A DNA stretch of 64,000 nucleotides from Phenylobacterium koreense (GTDB taxonomy: Bacteria > Pseudomonadota > Alphaproteobacteria > Caulobacterales > Caulobacteraceae). The DNA lies in NCBI RefSeq assembly GCF_040545335.1, contig NZ_JBEPLU010000001.1, positions 930,001-994,000 on the forward strand, given 5' to 3'. Below are positions 33,171 through 40,854 of the stretch, piece by piece (within the stretch, counting starts at the first letter, position 1; each line of letters opens with the position of its first letter). Below the pieces are notes generated by a model. The model made no database searches and was not told where the DNA came from. It saw only the letters and a list, made by a program, of their open reading frames with translations. A program made the position numbers and the translations under genes.

Positions 33171-33600
33171 GGCCGGCAGATCGTATCGGGAAGGCGGCCG
33201 CGCCAGAGGCGTCTCGCCGCAGAGCGCCGCTTTCGCATGGAATCCGGCGATGCGTCACCCTCGGTTGACCCCTGAGGTGGGCTCCGGGGCTGATCTGGGC
33301 CGATTCACTTTTTTTGCCAGACAACCGCCACGCGAACGCTACGGCACAGCTTCGGCACCCATCCGCCCGCGCAAGCTGCGCCTCGACATGCCCTACGCAA
33401 CAGCCGAGATAGCGAAATCTTGCAGCCTTGGCGCCGGCCATAGGCATGCAAGATCACATGTCAAGCCCGACTACCGCCACTGTGACTGACCGGTCACACC
33501 CTTCGCAGACCAGCGAAATCCGAGGGCCCGGACCATTGTGACGAGGGGATGACAGGCATAGCTGGGCTCCAGTGCTTTCAACCCACAGGGGATCAAAAAA
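33171..33600. other. 430-base gene-free region before the outer-membrane barrel gene
   Basis: No frame here shows convincing coding features on either strand. The short frames at 33160-33447 and 33169-33489 are Arg/Ala-rich, lack conserved motifs and overlap each other. The region probably holds the promoters of the haemoglobin (minus) and the barrel gene (plus), plus a long 5' leader. It contains a palindromic site at 33481-33498. AGGGGATC precedes the barrel GTG start. Confidence 0.5.
33481..33498. promoter_or_regulatory. Palindromic site upstream of outer-membrane barrel gene
   Basis: TGTGAC and GTCACA are separated by six bases, and inside lies the offset perfect palindrome TGACCGGTCA (33487-33496). 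The outer arms look like Crp/Fnr half sites, although the E. coli Crp spacing is 2 bases shorter. It is 103 bases before the start codon. Confidence 0.4.
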
Positions 33601-34392
33601 GTGAGAAACCAACTGTTCGCGACGGCCGCCGTGGCCGCCTTTTTCGCGCTGACCGGCGCCGCCGCCCAAGCTCAAACCGTCGGCTCCGTCGGCGCCGGCT
33701 ACAGCCGCGCCGAAGTCGACACCGGCCTGGGTGACGGCGACCTCGATGTCTTCTCGGCTGACGGCTCCGTCGCCTTCGACGCCGGCTCGCTGCGCGGCGC
33801 GGTCGATGGCTCGGTCGCCAACTTCGACGGCGACGGCGGCGACGCCACCAACTGGTCGGTCACCGGCCACCTGAACACCGGCTTCAACGGCGGCCTGGCT
33901 GGCGGTTTCGTCGGCGTGACCACCAATGACGAAGTGACCGTCTGGGGCGTGGGCGGCGAAGCCCAATTCAACGTCGCTCCGCAAACGACCCTCTATGGCC
34001 AAATCGGCTACGGTCAATCGGACGACCTGGCGGACGCCGACCTGTGGGCCGGCCGCGCCGAGCTGCGCTACTTCATCAGCGACAACTTCAAGGTCCAGGG
34101 TTCGGCTGGCTACACCAACATCGACACCAACTTCGGTGATCTCGACACCTGGAACATCGGCGCCGACGCCGAATACCAGTTCGCCAGCACCCCCTGGAGC
34201 GTCACCGCCGGCTACGAGCATGGCGAAATCGACGACGCCAACCTGGAATCCGACACCTTCAAGGTCGGCGTGCGCTACAGCTTCGGCGGCACCCTGCGTG
34301 ACCGCGACCAAGCCGGCGCCTCGCTGGGTTCGGTGAACAACCTGTTCGGCGGCGCCCTGGGCCAAAGCGTCATCGCGGCCTTCGGTCAGTAA
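33601..34392 (+). CDS. Outer-membrane beta-barrel protein (porin-like)
   Basis: A 263-residue protein with a Sec signal peptide (residues 1-24, cleavage after AAAQA). The mature part is built of alternating, Gly/Asp/Asn-rich strands such as LNTGFNGGLAGGFVGVT and FKVQGSAGYTNIDTNF, typical of an 8-10 stranded outer-membrane barrel. It does not end in the usual aromatic residue, since a loop-like tail of about 35 residues follows the last clear strand. The start is GTG with AGGGGAT upstream. Codon choice is strongly biased, suggesting high expression. It is followed by tandem hairpins. Confidence 0.8.
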   Translation: MRNQLFATAAVAAFFALTGAAAQAQTVGSVGAGYSRAEVDTGLGDGDLDVFSADGSVAFDAGSLRGAVDGSVANFDGDGGDATNWSVTGHLNTGFNGGLAGGFVGVTTNDEVTVWGVGGEAQFNVAPQTTLYGQIGYGQSDDLADADLWAGRAELRYFISDNFKVQGSAGYTNIDTNFGDLDTWNIGADAEYQFASTPWSVTAGYEHGEIDDANLESDTFKVGVRYSFGGTLRDRDQAGASLGSVNNLFGGALGQSVIAAFGQ

Positions 34393-34404
34393 GACGCAAG
34401 CCTA

Positions 34405-34473
34405 CGCCGCGCTTCCCCCTTCCCACCGAAGCGCGGCGCAACGCCCCGGCCCCTCCCCCGGCCGGGGCGTTTT
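34405..34473 (+). terminator. Tandem hairpins, the second a Rho-independent terminator
   Basis: The first hairpin pairs CGCCGCGCTTC (34405-34415) with GAAGCGCGGCG (34428-34438). The second pairs AACGCCCCGGCC (34440-34451) with GGCCGGGGCGTT (34460-34471) and runs into TTTT-CC-TTT. The double structure fits a highly expressed outer-membrane gene. Confidence 0.85.
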
Positions 34474-34482
34474 CCTTTCCAG

Positions 34483-35598
34483 CTAGGCTGCTTCGGCCAT
34501 GGCCGAGCTCAGGCTGGCCTCGAAGTCCATGAAAATGTCGACGAGTTCATCGACCGCCACCCGCTGCATCCGGCTGGTCGGGAAGCGAAAGCGCCAGAAG
34601 CTGGCCACATGCTCGACGGCGCTGAGACGCTCGCCCAGGGCGTTGAACATTGCGGGCGCCTTGACCAGGAAGTCGCGGAAGAACGCCGGGTCGCTCTCCT
34701 GGGTCATGGCCGCATAGGCCCGATCATAGACGCCGACGGTGTCCGTGACGCTGGCGATCGCACCGAAAATCCAGCCGCGCAGATCGCCCTTGATGCGGCT
34801 GATATAGACCTTGTCCTCCGGATCGACCGCGCCGACCGGACGGATCACCGCGATCTCTTCGACCACCGCCTGGATTCGCGGGATCAGATCGCGTAGCTGC
34901 CATTTGTAGTAGAGGAACGCCTTCCAGCAGAACACGCCCTCGCGGAACTGCTCCGGCTCCATCCCCATCACCCGGCGCAAGGGCTCGAGCTCGACGCTGT
35001 TGGCGTCGGCCAGGATCTTTGCAAGGAAGGTCGCCGCCTGGGCGCTTGAAGCCTGGCCGCCCCCGAGGGACATCCGCACGAGCGGCTCGAGCTCGGTCCG
35101 CGTCGAGGCGAACAGTCTCTCCATGTCTCCATCTGACACGCTGAAATAGCAAGCCGCCGGCGTGTAGCCGTTCGTCTTCAGGCTCTCGCGCATCAGGAAC
35201 GGATCGAGGGACGGCAACGAGGCGATGAGATCCAGGACGATCCGGTCGCGGGCCCCGACCTGCAGATCCTCGCCGAAGGACTCGGCGGCGATCTCCTCGA
35301 AGTTCCGCTGGCCGACGAACAGAAAGCGCGCGCCATAGCGCAGCTCCCGCTCGGCGATCGGCAGCAGAATCTTGGTGGAAGTCTGAACCGGGTAGTCGAA
35401 GAGATCAGCCTCACCGCCCCGGATGCGATGCTTGAGGATGATGCTGCGGTTCAGCAGCGCGTTCCTGAAGAACGGCTTCTGCCCATGTTCAAGCTTGCCG
35501 CCGTCGCGCTGATAGATCTGCCAGAGGTTCAGCACCCGGGACGTGGCGGCGCTTCTCCGAAGATGCTCCAGGCTTCGATAGGATCGATCGCGCGCCAC
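34483..35598 (-). CDS. Unknown protein, 371 residues
   Basis: The family is not recognised. The protein appears soluble and mostly helical, with no signal peptide or membrane helix and one cysteine pair far apart. The N-terminal ~30 residues are basic (SYRSLEHLRRSAATSR). A segment near 60-110 (ADLFDYPVQTSTKILLPIAERELRYGARFLFVG) and one near 235-265 (FREGVFCWKAFLYYKWQLRDLIP) look conserved in style. The start is GTG without a strong ribosome binding site, which suggests translation coupled to the 63-residue gene 18 bases upstream. It is convergent with the barrel gene. Confidence 0.75.
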   Translation of the reverse strand: MARDRSYRSLEHLRRSAATSRVLNLWQIYQRDGGKLEHGQKPFFRNALLNRSIILKHRIRGGEADLFDYPVQTSTKILLPIAERELRYGARFLFVGQRNFEEIAAESFGEDLQVGARDRIVLDLIASLPSLDPFLMRESLKTNGYTPAACYFSVSDGDMERLFASTRTELEPLVRMSLGGGQASSAQAATFLAKILADANSVELEPLRRVMGMEPEQFREGVFCWKAFLYYKWQLRDLIPRIQAVVEEIAVIRPVGAVDPEDKVYISRIKGDLRGWIFGAIASVTDTVGVYDRAYAAMTQESDPAFFRDFLVKAPAMFNALGERLSAVEHVASFWRFRFPTSRMQRVAVDELVDIFMDFEASLSSAMAEAA

Positions 35599-35616
35599 GT
35601 GGGAGCCCGCCCAAGA

Positions 35617-35808
35617 TTAGACGATGATATCCAGGGCGTGGCCCCGGCTTTCGTCGCGCTGCTGGCCAGCCGGCACCACGCGGGTCTCGTCCGCAAAGCC
35701 GAGGCCCTCCAGGCTTGCGGCCAGGTGATCGGCGCCCACTTGCGTCATCGGCAGAGCCGCACGGCTCCACAGCCCCTCGCCCGTCAGGCGAAACTCCACT
35801 CGGTACAT
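35617..35808 (-). CDS. Small unknown protein, 63 residues
   Basis: A short gene immediately upstream of the 371-residue gene. The product (MYRVEFRLTGEGLWSRAALP...) has two predicted strands and a helix (VGADHLAASLEGLGF), no signal and no membrane helix. Gene spacing (18 bases) and same-strand order suggest an operon. No better frame occupies this interval, since the plus-strand frame there is a long Arg/His-rich shadow. Function unknown; it may be a partner of the downstream protein. Confidence 0.5.
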   Translation of the reverse strand: MYRVEFRLTGEGLWSRAALPMTQVGADHLAASLEGLGFADETRVVPAGQQRDESRGHALDIIV

Positions 35809-35964
35809 GGCCCCGCGCCTTTCCCGCGAATCGAGGCCTGCACCTTATCCATGTATGGTTATCGCCAGCTTAACCATAGACGTTCAGCGAACATCGTTAC
35901 GCCGGACGTCATCGACGAGCTGGGCAGCGACACGGAACCCGGAGGCTCCGTGTCGCCGTCAGGA

Positions 35965-36726
35965 TCAGGCCTGAGCGTTGGCCGCGGGGGCTGGCGCCGG
36001 CGCGCCGGGCGGACGACCGATCCAGATCTGGCCGGACCGCGCCATCACCTCGCCCTTGTCGTCGAACAGCGCCACGCCTGCGAAGTGCTTGCGGCCTTCG
36101 ACCTCGCGTGCCCAGGCCACGACCACATAGGTTTCGCCGACCTTCGGCTTGCGCAGCACCTCACCGGCCATGGTGCCCAGCAGGCCCACGGCCGAACCGG
36201 TCTTGATCCACCAGGCCATCGAGCCCGAGCAGTCCAGAGCGCCCCAGGTGATCTCGTCGGGGATGGTGCCGTCGTCGAGCGCGAAGTTCTCGTGCGGGGT
36301 CCAGACGCCCGCGCACTGGCCCAGCGGCGCGCCGTCGATCTGGCCGACGTGGACGCCCAGGCCCTCGCCCGCTTCACGCTCGATGCAGCAGGAGAAGCAG
36401 CCACGGTGCAGCGACCGCTCGGCGAACTGCGAGGCCGCAGCGAAGGTCTTGGCCTCCTCGACGGTCGGAGGAGCCGGGGGCGGGTTCGGAATCTGGCTGT
36501 CGTCGGCCGGGCGGGCCGAGCCGAGGATGGCGCCCTCGGCGTTCACCAGCGTCACCGCCCCGTCTTCGCCGGGTTCGATGCGCACGGCCGTGTCGAGGGG
36601 AACGCCGGAGCGGAGCATGGCTACGCCACGGCCACCGACTGCGCCCGCGAGGACGCCGCAGATGTAGCCGCCGTTGGCCTGGAAGGGGGGACCCCGAAAT
36701 TGGCGGGGTACGACGATCTCGGTCAT
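35965..36726 (-). CDS. Hotdog-fold thioesterase-like protein
   Basis: A 253-residue protein with what looks like a double hotdog arrangement. The centre has CFSCCIER near residue 122, a variant of the CFVCGP motif, and further on ITWGALDCSGSMAWW near residue 170, matching the ALDCP segment of acyl-CoA thioesterase-like proteins. No catalytic assignment is possible. The C-terminus is an Ala/Pro tail (PPGAPAPAPAANAQA). The ATG at 36726 is chosen since homology-like sequence begins at MTEIVVPRQFRG, and the longer start at 36804 adds 26 unlikely residues. It is divergent from the PNPOx gene. Confidence 0.65.
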   Translation of the reverse strand: MTEIVVPRQFRGPPFQANGGYICGVLAGAVGGRGVAMLRSGVPLDTAVRIEPGEDGAVTLVNAEGAILGSARPADDSQIPNPPPAPPTVEEAKTFAAASQFAERSLHRGCFSCCIEREAGEGLGVHVGQIDGAPLGQCAGVWTPHENFALDDGTIPDEITWGALDCSGSMAWWIKTGSAVGLLGTMAGEVLRKPKVGETYVVVAWAREVEGRKHFAGVALFDDKGEVMARSGQIWIGRPPGAPAPAPAANAQA

Positions 36727-36833
36727 CGGAAATGATCTCTGGTTTGAATCAGCGGTCAAAAGAATACGCCGATCATGGCCCAGCCCATGGCGACTAGGAA
36801 GCATGACCTTGGGGAAACAGCGCTCGCGGGGCA

Positions 36834-36858
36834 GGAACCCCTTGCGGGCTTTGGGGTT
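36834..36858 (+). promoter_or_regulatory. Candidate EcfG-type stress promoter
   Basis: GGAAC, 16 bases, then GGTT, which is one base from the alphaproteobacterial general-stress consensus GGAAC-N16/17-CGTT. It ends 30 bases before the start codon of the PNPOx-like 'general stress' gene, which is the sort of gene EcfG controls. Confidence 0.4.
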
Positions 36859-36888
36859 GAACCTGCGTCATTGCACCGAGGAGTCGTC

Positions 36889-37386
36889 ATGAAAACCGAC
36901 ATGAATGACCCCGCCGCAGTCGAACAGCGGCTTTGGGAGGATATCGAGCGCCACCAGATCGGAATGCTCGGTCTGCTTGGAAGGCTCGATCACCACACCC
37001 AGCCGATGACCGCCTTTGTCGAGCGCGACGCGCGCACGCTCTGGTTTTTCACCAGCATCGACTCCGGAATGGCCAAGGCCGTCGCGGAGGGCGCGCCCGC
37101 GCTTTTCACTTTCAACCATAAGGAGATCCAGGCCAGCATCTCAGGCGTGCTCGACCTCGTTCATGACGAAGCGCGGATCGCCGAGTACTGGAACGCGGTG
37201 GCCGCCGCCTGGCGTCCTGGTGGCAAGGACGACCCCCGCCTCACCCTGCTACGCCTCGATTGCCGTGAAGCCGAGGTATGGCTGTCCCAAGCTGGCCCGG
37301 TTCAGTTCGCATGGGAAATCGCAGTCGCCAACGTCAGAAAACACGAGCCGCATCTGGGCGGACACGCCAACCTCCGCTTCCATTGA
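36889..37386 (+). CDS. Pyridoxamine 5'-phosphate oxidase-like (general stress) protein
   Basis: A 165-residue split-barrel flavin-binding protein like B. subtilis general stress protein 26: LWEDIERHQIGMLGLLG, then PMTAFVERDARTLWFFTSIDSGMAKAVAE, and a C-terminal WLSQAGPVQFAWEIA region. Such proteins bind FMN/FAD or F420-like cofactors and are not vitamin B6 oxidases in general. The ATG at 36889 is preceded by GAGGAG; the longer frame from 36775 is not supported by a site. A stress-type promoter motif lies upstream. It is cytoplasmic. Confidence 0.85.
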   Translation: MKTDMNDPAAVEQRLWEDIERHQIGMLGLLGRLDHHTQPMTAFVERDARTLWFFTSIDSGMAKAVAEGAPALFTFNHKEIQASISGVLDLVHDEARIAEYWNAVAAAWRPGGKDDPRLTLLRLDCREAEVWLSQAGPVQFAWEIAVANVRKHEPHLGGHANLRFH

Positions 37387-37516
37387 CCGGCGTTTTGTGA
37401 ATGTCGCTATACTTCGGTCGACTTGCGATTACGCAGAACGCTGGTCACCGCTCGACCGATTATTCCGAGATTCTTTCCTAGTATCGATTTGTTTTAGTAA
37501 ATCTGAGCACAACTGT

Positions 37517-37532
37517 GTCGTGTTCACGACAG
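37517..37532. promoter_or_regulatory. Palindrome before Crp/Fnr-type regulator gene
   Basis: TGTCGTG-TT-CACGACA is a perfect 7-bp inverted repeat 81 bases before the GTG of the regulator gene. Its shape and position fit an autoregulatory site of a Crp/Fnr dimer. No experimental consensus is available here. Confidence 0.4.
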
Positions 37533-37613
37533 TCATTCGCGGCAGCCGTGGGTAGGCTCCATCCAGGCCGCAAGGCTGCTTCCGATTCGCCACCGCCAAG
37601 GTGCCTCCGGCCC

Positions 37614-38315
37614 GTGCAAAATCGTCTGCTCGCAGCGTTGCCCCCCGACGACTATGGGTTGCTCGCACCTCATATTACGCACGTAGATCTGGAGCGGGGT
37701 CGGCTGCTGCACGATCCCGGGGACCGCATCGAGGTGGTCTATTTCCCCCACGACGGCGTCATCTCCCTGCTCACCCTGATGAACAACGGCGCGGCTATCG
37801 AGTGCGCGGCCGTCGGCTATGAGGGCGCGGTCGGGCTGAGCGCGGCGTCCGCCCCCCGTACTTCGCTCTCCCGGGCCATGGTCCAGACGCCCTGCCGCTG
37901 CGCGCGTATCGGCTCGTCGCAACTGCACGACGCCTGGCTGAAAAGCTCCCGAATCCGGGAGATGGTCGATCGGCATTCCGAGGCCCTGCTCGGGCACATG
38001 GCCCAGTCGGCCGCCTGCAACGCCCTGCACACTGTGGAGGCGCGGTTCTGCAGATGGCTCCTGACCTGCGACGACCGGATATCGACCCACACGGTCGCCC
38101 TGACGCAGGAATTCGTCGCCGACATGCTCGGCGTGCAGCGGACGACGGTCACCGCCGTAGCCCGCGCTCTGCAGGCCCGCGGCTTCATCCGGTACAGGCG
38201 CGGCGTCATCGACATCGTCGACCGCGAAGGCCTGCACGGCGCGGCTTGCGAGTGCTACGGCGTCGTCCGCCGCCACTACGAGCGGCTGCTTCTCCCTATG
38301 GAAGCCGGCGGCTAG
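37614..38315 (+). CDS. Crp/Fnr family transcriptional regulator
   Basis: A 233-residue regulator. The cyclic-nucleotide-binding-like beta barrel spans ~20-140 (GRLLHDPGDRIEVVYFPHDGVISLL) but lacks the cAMP-binding RAA-type motif and the Fnr cysteines, so its signal is unknown. The helix-turn-helix is near 170-200 (TQEFVADMLGVQRTTVTAVARALQ). I start at the GTG because family proteins begin about there (NRLLAALPPDDYGLLAPH); an upstream start at 37515 would cross the palindrome, which is better read as an operator. Its stop overlaps that of the kinase on the opposite strand. Confidence 0.85.
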   Translation: MQNRLLAALPPDDYGLLAPHITHVDLERGRLLHDPGDRIEVVYFPHDGVISLLTLMNNGAAIECAAVGYEGAVGLSAASAPRTSLSRAMVQTPCRCARIGSSQLHDAWLKSSRIREMVDRHSEALLGHMAQSAACNALHTVEARFCRWLLTCDDRISTHTVALTQEFVADMLGVQRTTVTAVARALQARGFIRYRRGVIDIVDREGLHGAACECYGVVRRHYERLLLPMEAGG

Positions 38316-39034
38316 GCCGCGAACAGCAGTCTGGCCGTGACGCTCGGCTGGGAGCTCAGCTCGAACTCGCCACGCACCTGGGCGGCCAGGCTGCGGACGA
38401 ACCAAAGGCCGAAGCGCTCGCGGCAGGTCGAGGGATCGAAGCCCTTGCCATCGTCCTTGACGATGAGTTCGTAGCGCCGCTCACCGGCGGGCGCGAGGCT
38501 GACCCGTAGAACGCCGCCGGCGTCGTCATAGGCATGGGCGAGCGCGTTGGAGGTAAGTTCATGGACGATCAGCGCCAGGGTCGAGGCCGTCTGGTCCGGC
38601 GCGATCAAGGTCTCGACCGACAGCACCACCTCGGCCGACTGCACGCCGCGCCGCCGGCTCCAGACCGGGGCCATTTCGTGGAGATAGGCGCGGAAGTCGA
38701 CGCCGCCCTCGCAACGGTGGCGCTCCAGCGCCCCCAACGCCCCGACGGCGTCGGCCATCCAGACGAGTTGCCGACGGGTTTCCGGATCTCCGGCCCGCTG
38801 GCCGCGCATGCGGGCGAGCGCCGATATGAGCTGCAGCGTGTTGGCCGTGCGGTGCCGAACCTCCGCCGCATGCGCATCGTGGCGCGTCTCATCGCTCATC
38901 TTCAGTCGCCCCAGCCTCGCCGCCGCGCGGCGGTATAGCCCGGCGACGTTCCGCCTGTCGGTCGGGCCGGCGACCGAGCTACGGCGGATTTTTCGAACAT
39001 TAAGCATGTCCGGCTCGCGATAAAAGCCGAACAT
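38312..39034 (-). CDS. Orphan HisKA_2-type sensor histidine kinase without sensor domain
   Basis: Up to 240 residues. The phosphoacceptor segment EVRHRTANTLQLISALARM (HisKA_2 style) is near residue 60. The ATPase domain has an N box (VHELTSNALAHAYDD), G1 (KDDGKGFDP) and a shortened G2 (RFGLWFVRSLAAQV). No input domain, membrane helix or neighbouring response regulator is present. Kinases of this type often feed the alphaproteobacterial general stress pathway, but that is inference. The start is uncertain: ATGs at 39034, 39007 and 38899 are all possible and none has a strong ribosome binding site. Confidence 0.78.
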   Translation of the reverse strand: MFGFYREPDMLNVRKIRRSSVAGPTDRRNVAGLYRRAAARLGRLKMSDETRHDAHAAEVRHRTANTLQLISALARMRGQRAGDPETRRQLVWMADAVGALGALERHRCEGGVDFRAYLHEMAPVWSRRRGVQSAEVVLSVETLIAPDQTASTLALIVHELTSNALAHAYDDAGGVLRVSLAPAGERRYELIVKDDGKGFDPSTCRERFGLWFVRSLAAQVRGEFELSSQPSVTARLLFAA

Positions 39035-39055
39035 TTCTATCAGAGGTCGAAAAGC

Positions 39056-39829
39056 TCAGCTCGTGACCGCAAAAGCAGCAGCCGCGCCCAGCATGAAGCC
39101 CAGCTCGAAGACCTGCTCGACGCCGCCCAGCACGTCGCCCGTATAGCCGCCCAGCAGCCGACGCGCCGTCAGCGCCAGCAGGGCGGCCATCGCAGCGCCC
39201 ACCACGAGGGCGAGGCCCGCCGCCTGCCATGACCCGAAGAGCAGCGGCGCGCCTGCGGAACCCACGGCGACCAGGGTTTCCGGCCAACTGAGATTGGCCG
39301 GCGCCGGCTTCCATTTCGAGACCTCGAGCGCCCCGACATAGCCAAGGCTGCGCATCGTCACCACCGAGGCGCCGCGCGCGGCCGCGTGCCCTGCGACCAG
39401 CGCCCAGGCTCCCGGCGCGGCCGGCAGGCTCGCCAGGGCGGCGGCCTTCAAGGCCAGGGACAGCAGCAGGACCAGCGCGCCATAGGTCCCGATCCGGCTG
39501 TCCTTCATGATCTCCAGCCGCCGCCGCGGATCGCCGCCGCCGCCCAGCCCGTCGGCCGTGTCCGCCAGGCCGTCCTCATGGAAGGCCCCGGTGACCAGCA
39601 CCCCCACGGCGATCGCCAGCAGCGCCGGCAGCCAGCCGCTCCAGAGCTGGGACGCAGCCCAGAACACGGCGGCGCAGATGCCGCCGACCAGCAGGCCGAC
39701 CAGTGGGAAATAGCGGGCGCTGCGCGAGATCCAGTCCGCCTCGAACCCGTGCAGGGTGGGCGTCGGCATCCGCGTCAGGAACTGCACGGCGCAGATGAAG
39801 AGCTGGATCTGGCGCGCGAGGAACCTCAA
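39056..39829 (-). CDS. cobS: Adenosylcobinamide-GDP ribazoletransferase (cobalamin synthase)
   Basis: A 257-residue membrane enzyme that joins adenosylcobinamide-GDP and alpha-ribazole, completing cobalamin. The signature GAFHEDGLADTADGLGGG (metal-binding Asp/Glu residues, near 95-112) is followed by RLEIMKDSRIGTYG. About six to seven membrane helices. The start is TTG overlapping the cobT stop as TTGA, the same coupling seen at the btuF-like gene. It is the last gene of the riboswitch operon. Confidence 0.93.
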   Translation of the reverse strand: MRFLARQIQLFICAVQFLTRMPTPTLHGFEADWISRSARYFPLVGLLVGGICAAVFWAASQLWSGWLPALLAIAVGVLVTGAFHEDGLADTADGLGGGGDPRRRLEIMKDSRIGTYGALVLLLSLALKAAALASLPAAPGAWALVAGHAAARGASVVTMRSLGYVGALEVSKWKPAPANLSWPETLVAVGSAGAPLLFGSWQAAGLALVVGAAMAALLALTARRLLGGYTGDVLGGVEQVFELGFMLGAAAAFAVTS

Positions 39830-40854
39830 AGCCGGCCCGCGAGCACGTCGTCGAGGCTGGCGACGTCCGTCAGCAGCGCCGCGGCCGCGCGCATCAGCGG
39901 CGCCGCCAGCAAGGCCCCCGTGCCCTCGCCCAGCCGCATGGAAAGGTCCAGCAGCGGCGCGGCGCCCGCCGCGGCCAGCGCCAACGCGTGGCCCTTCTCG
40001 CAGGAGCGATGGGCGAAGACGCAATAGTCCGCCACCGCCGGCTCCAGGCGGATCGCCGCGAGGGCCGCGGTCGAGGCGATGAACCCATCCACGATCACCG
40101 GACGTCCCGCCGCCCCCGCGCCGAGGATCGCCCCGGCCATCATGACGATCTCCAGGCCGCCGAACTGCGCCAGCACATCCATCGGCTCTACGGCGGCGCT
40201 GCGGGCTGCGGCCCGGGCCAGCACGGCGACCTTCCGCGCCATACCCTCGGCGTCATGGCCCGCGCCGGCGCCGATGCAGTCGTCCAGCGGCGCCGGCGCC
40301 AGCCGATGCAGCAAGAGCGCAGCACTGGCGCTGTTGCCGATGCCCATCTCCCCGACCGCGAGAACCTCGAAGCCCTGCTCCTCGATCGCCTGCCTGGCGA
40401 TGGCCGCCCCGCGGGCGAGCGCCAGTTCGACCTCCCCGGAGGTCAGGGCCGGACCGAGCTCCGCATTGCGTGAGCCTTTGCGGACCTTTGCTTCGATCAG
40501 GAGCGGATGCGGCGCGAGGTCCGCCGCCACGCCCGCGTCCACGACCTTCACCTCCGCGCCCACCGAGCGCGCGAAGGCGTTGGCGCTGGCTCGGCCGGCC
40601 AGTAGGGTCGCCACCATCGCCGTGGTGACCGATGAGGGAAAGGCCGACACCCCCGCCTCGTTCAGTCCATGGTCGCCGGCGAACACAAGCAGCAGCACCC
40701 GCTCGCATCGCGGATTGGGCCGCCCCTCGATGAGGGCGAGGCGCACCGCCAGGTCCTCGATCCGCCCCAGGGAGCCAAGCGGCTTGGCCTTGCCGTCCAC
40801 CAGGGCGCGGTAGGTCGCCTCGAGGCTCCGGTCCAACGGCCGAACGGAAATCAT
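39826..40854 (-). CDS. cobT: Nicotinate-nucleotide-dimethylbenzimidazole phosphoribosyltransferase
   Basis: A 342-residue CobT that transfers ribose phosphate from nicotinate mononucleotide to 5,6-dimethylbenzimidazole, making alpha-ribazole phosphate. Motifs: [13 protein letters not shown] near residue 25, [20 protein letters not shown] near 60, [12 protein letters not shown] near 175, and the C-terminal LGEGTGAL with the catalytic Glu. The ATG overlaps the cobQ stop by 4 bases. Shadow frames extend far upstream but have no cobalamin features. Confidence 0.95.
   Translation of the reverse strand: MISVRPLDRSLEATYRALVDGKAKPLGSLGRIEDLAVRLALIEGRPNPRCERVLLLVFAGDHGLNEAGVSAFPSSVTTAMVATLLAGRASANAFARSVGAEVKVVDAGVAADLAPHPLLIEAKVRKGSRNAELGPALTSGEVELALARGAAIARQAIEEQGFEVLAVGEMGIGNSASAALLLHRLAPAPLDDCIGAGAGHDAEGMARKVAVLARAAARSAAVEPMDVLAQFGGLEIVMMAGAILGAGAAGRPVIVDGFIASTAALAAIRLEPAVADYCVFAHRSCEKGHALALAAAGAAPLLDLSMRLGEGTGALLAAPLMRAAAALLTDVASLDDVLAGRL

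Noticed and set aside
33160..33489. Two overlapping frames in the region upstream of the barrel gene
   Set aside because: They are short and Arg/Ala-rich, lie opposite each other and lack ribosome binding sites; the region is better read as leader and promoters.
33481..33498. A true E. coli-type Crp site
   Set aside because: The half-sites TGTGA and TCACA are 8 bases apart, not 6, so I list it only as a palindrome.
35428..36735. 435-residue plus-strand frame
   Set aside because: It spans three minus-strand genes and their spacers with mirror-type composition.
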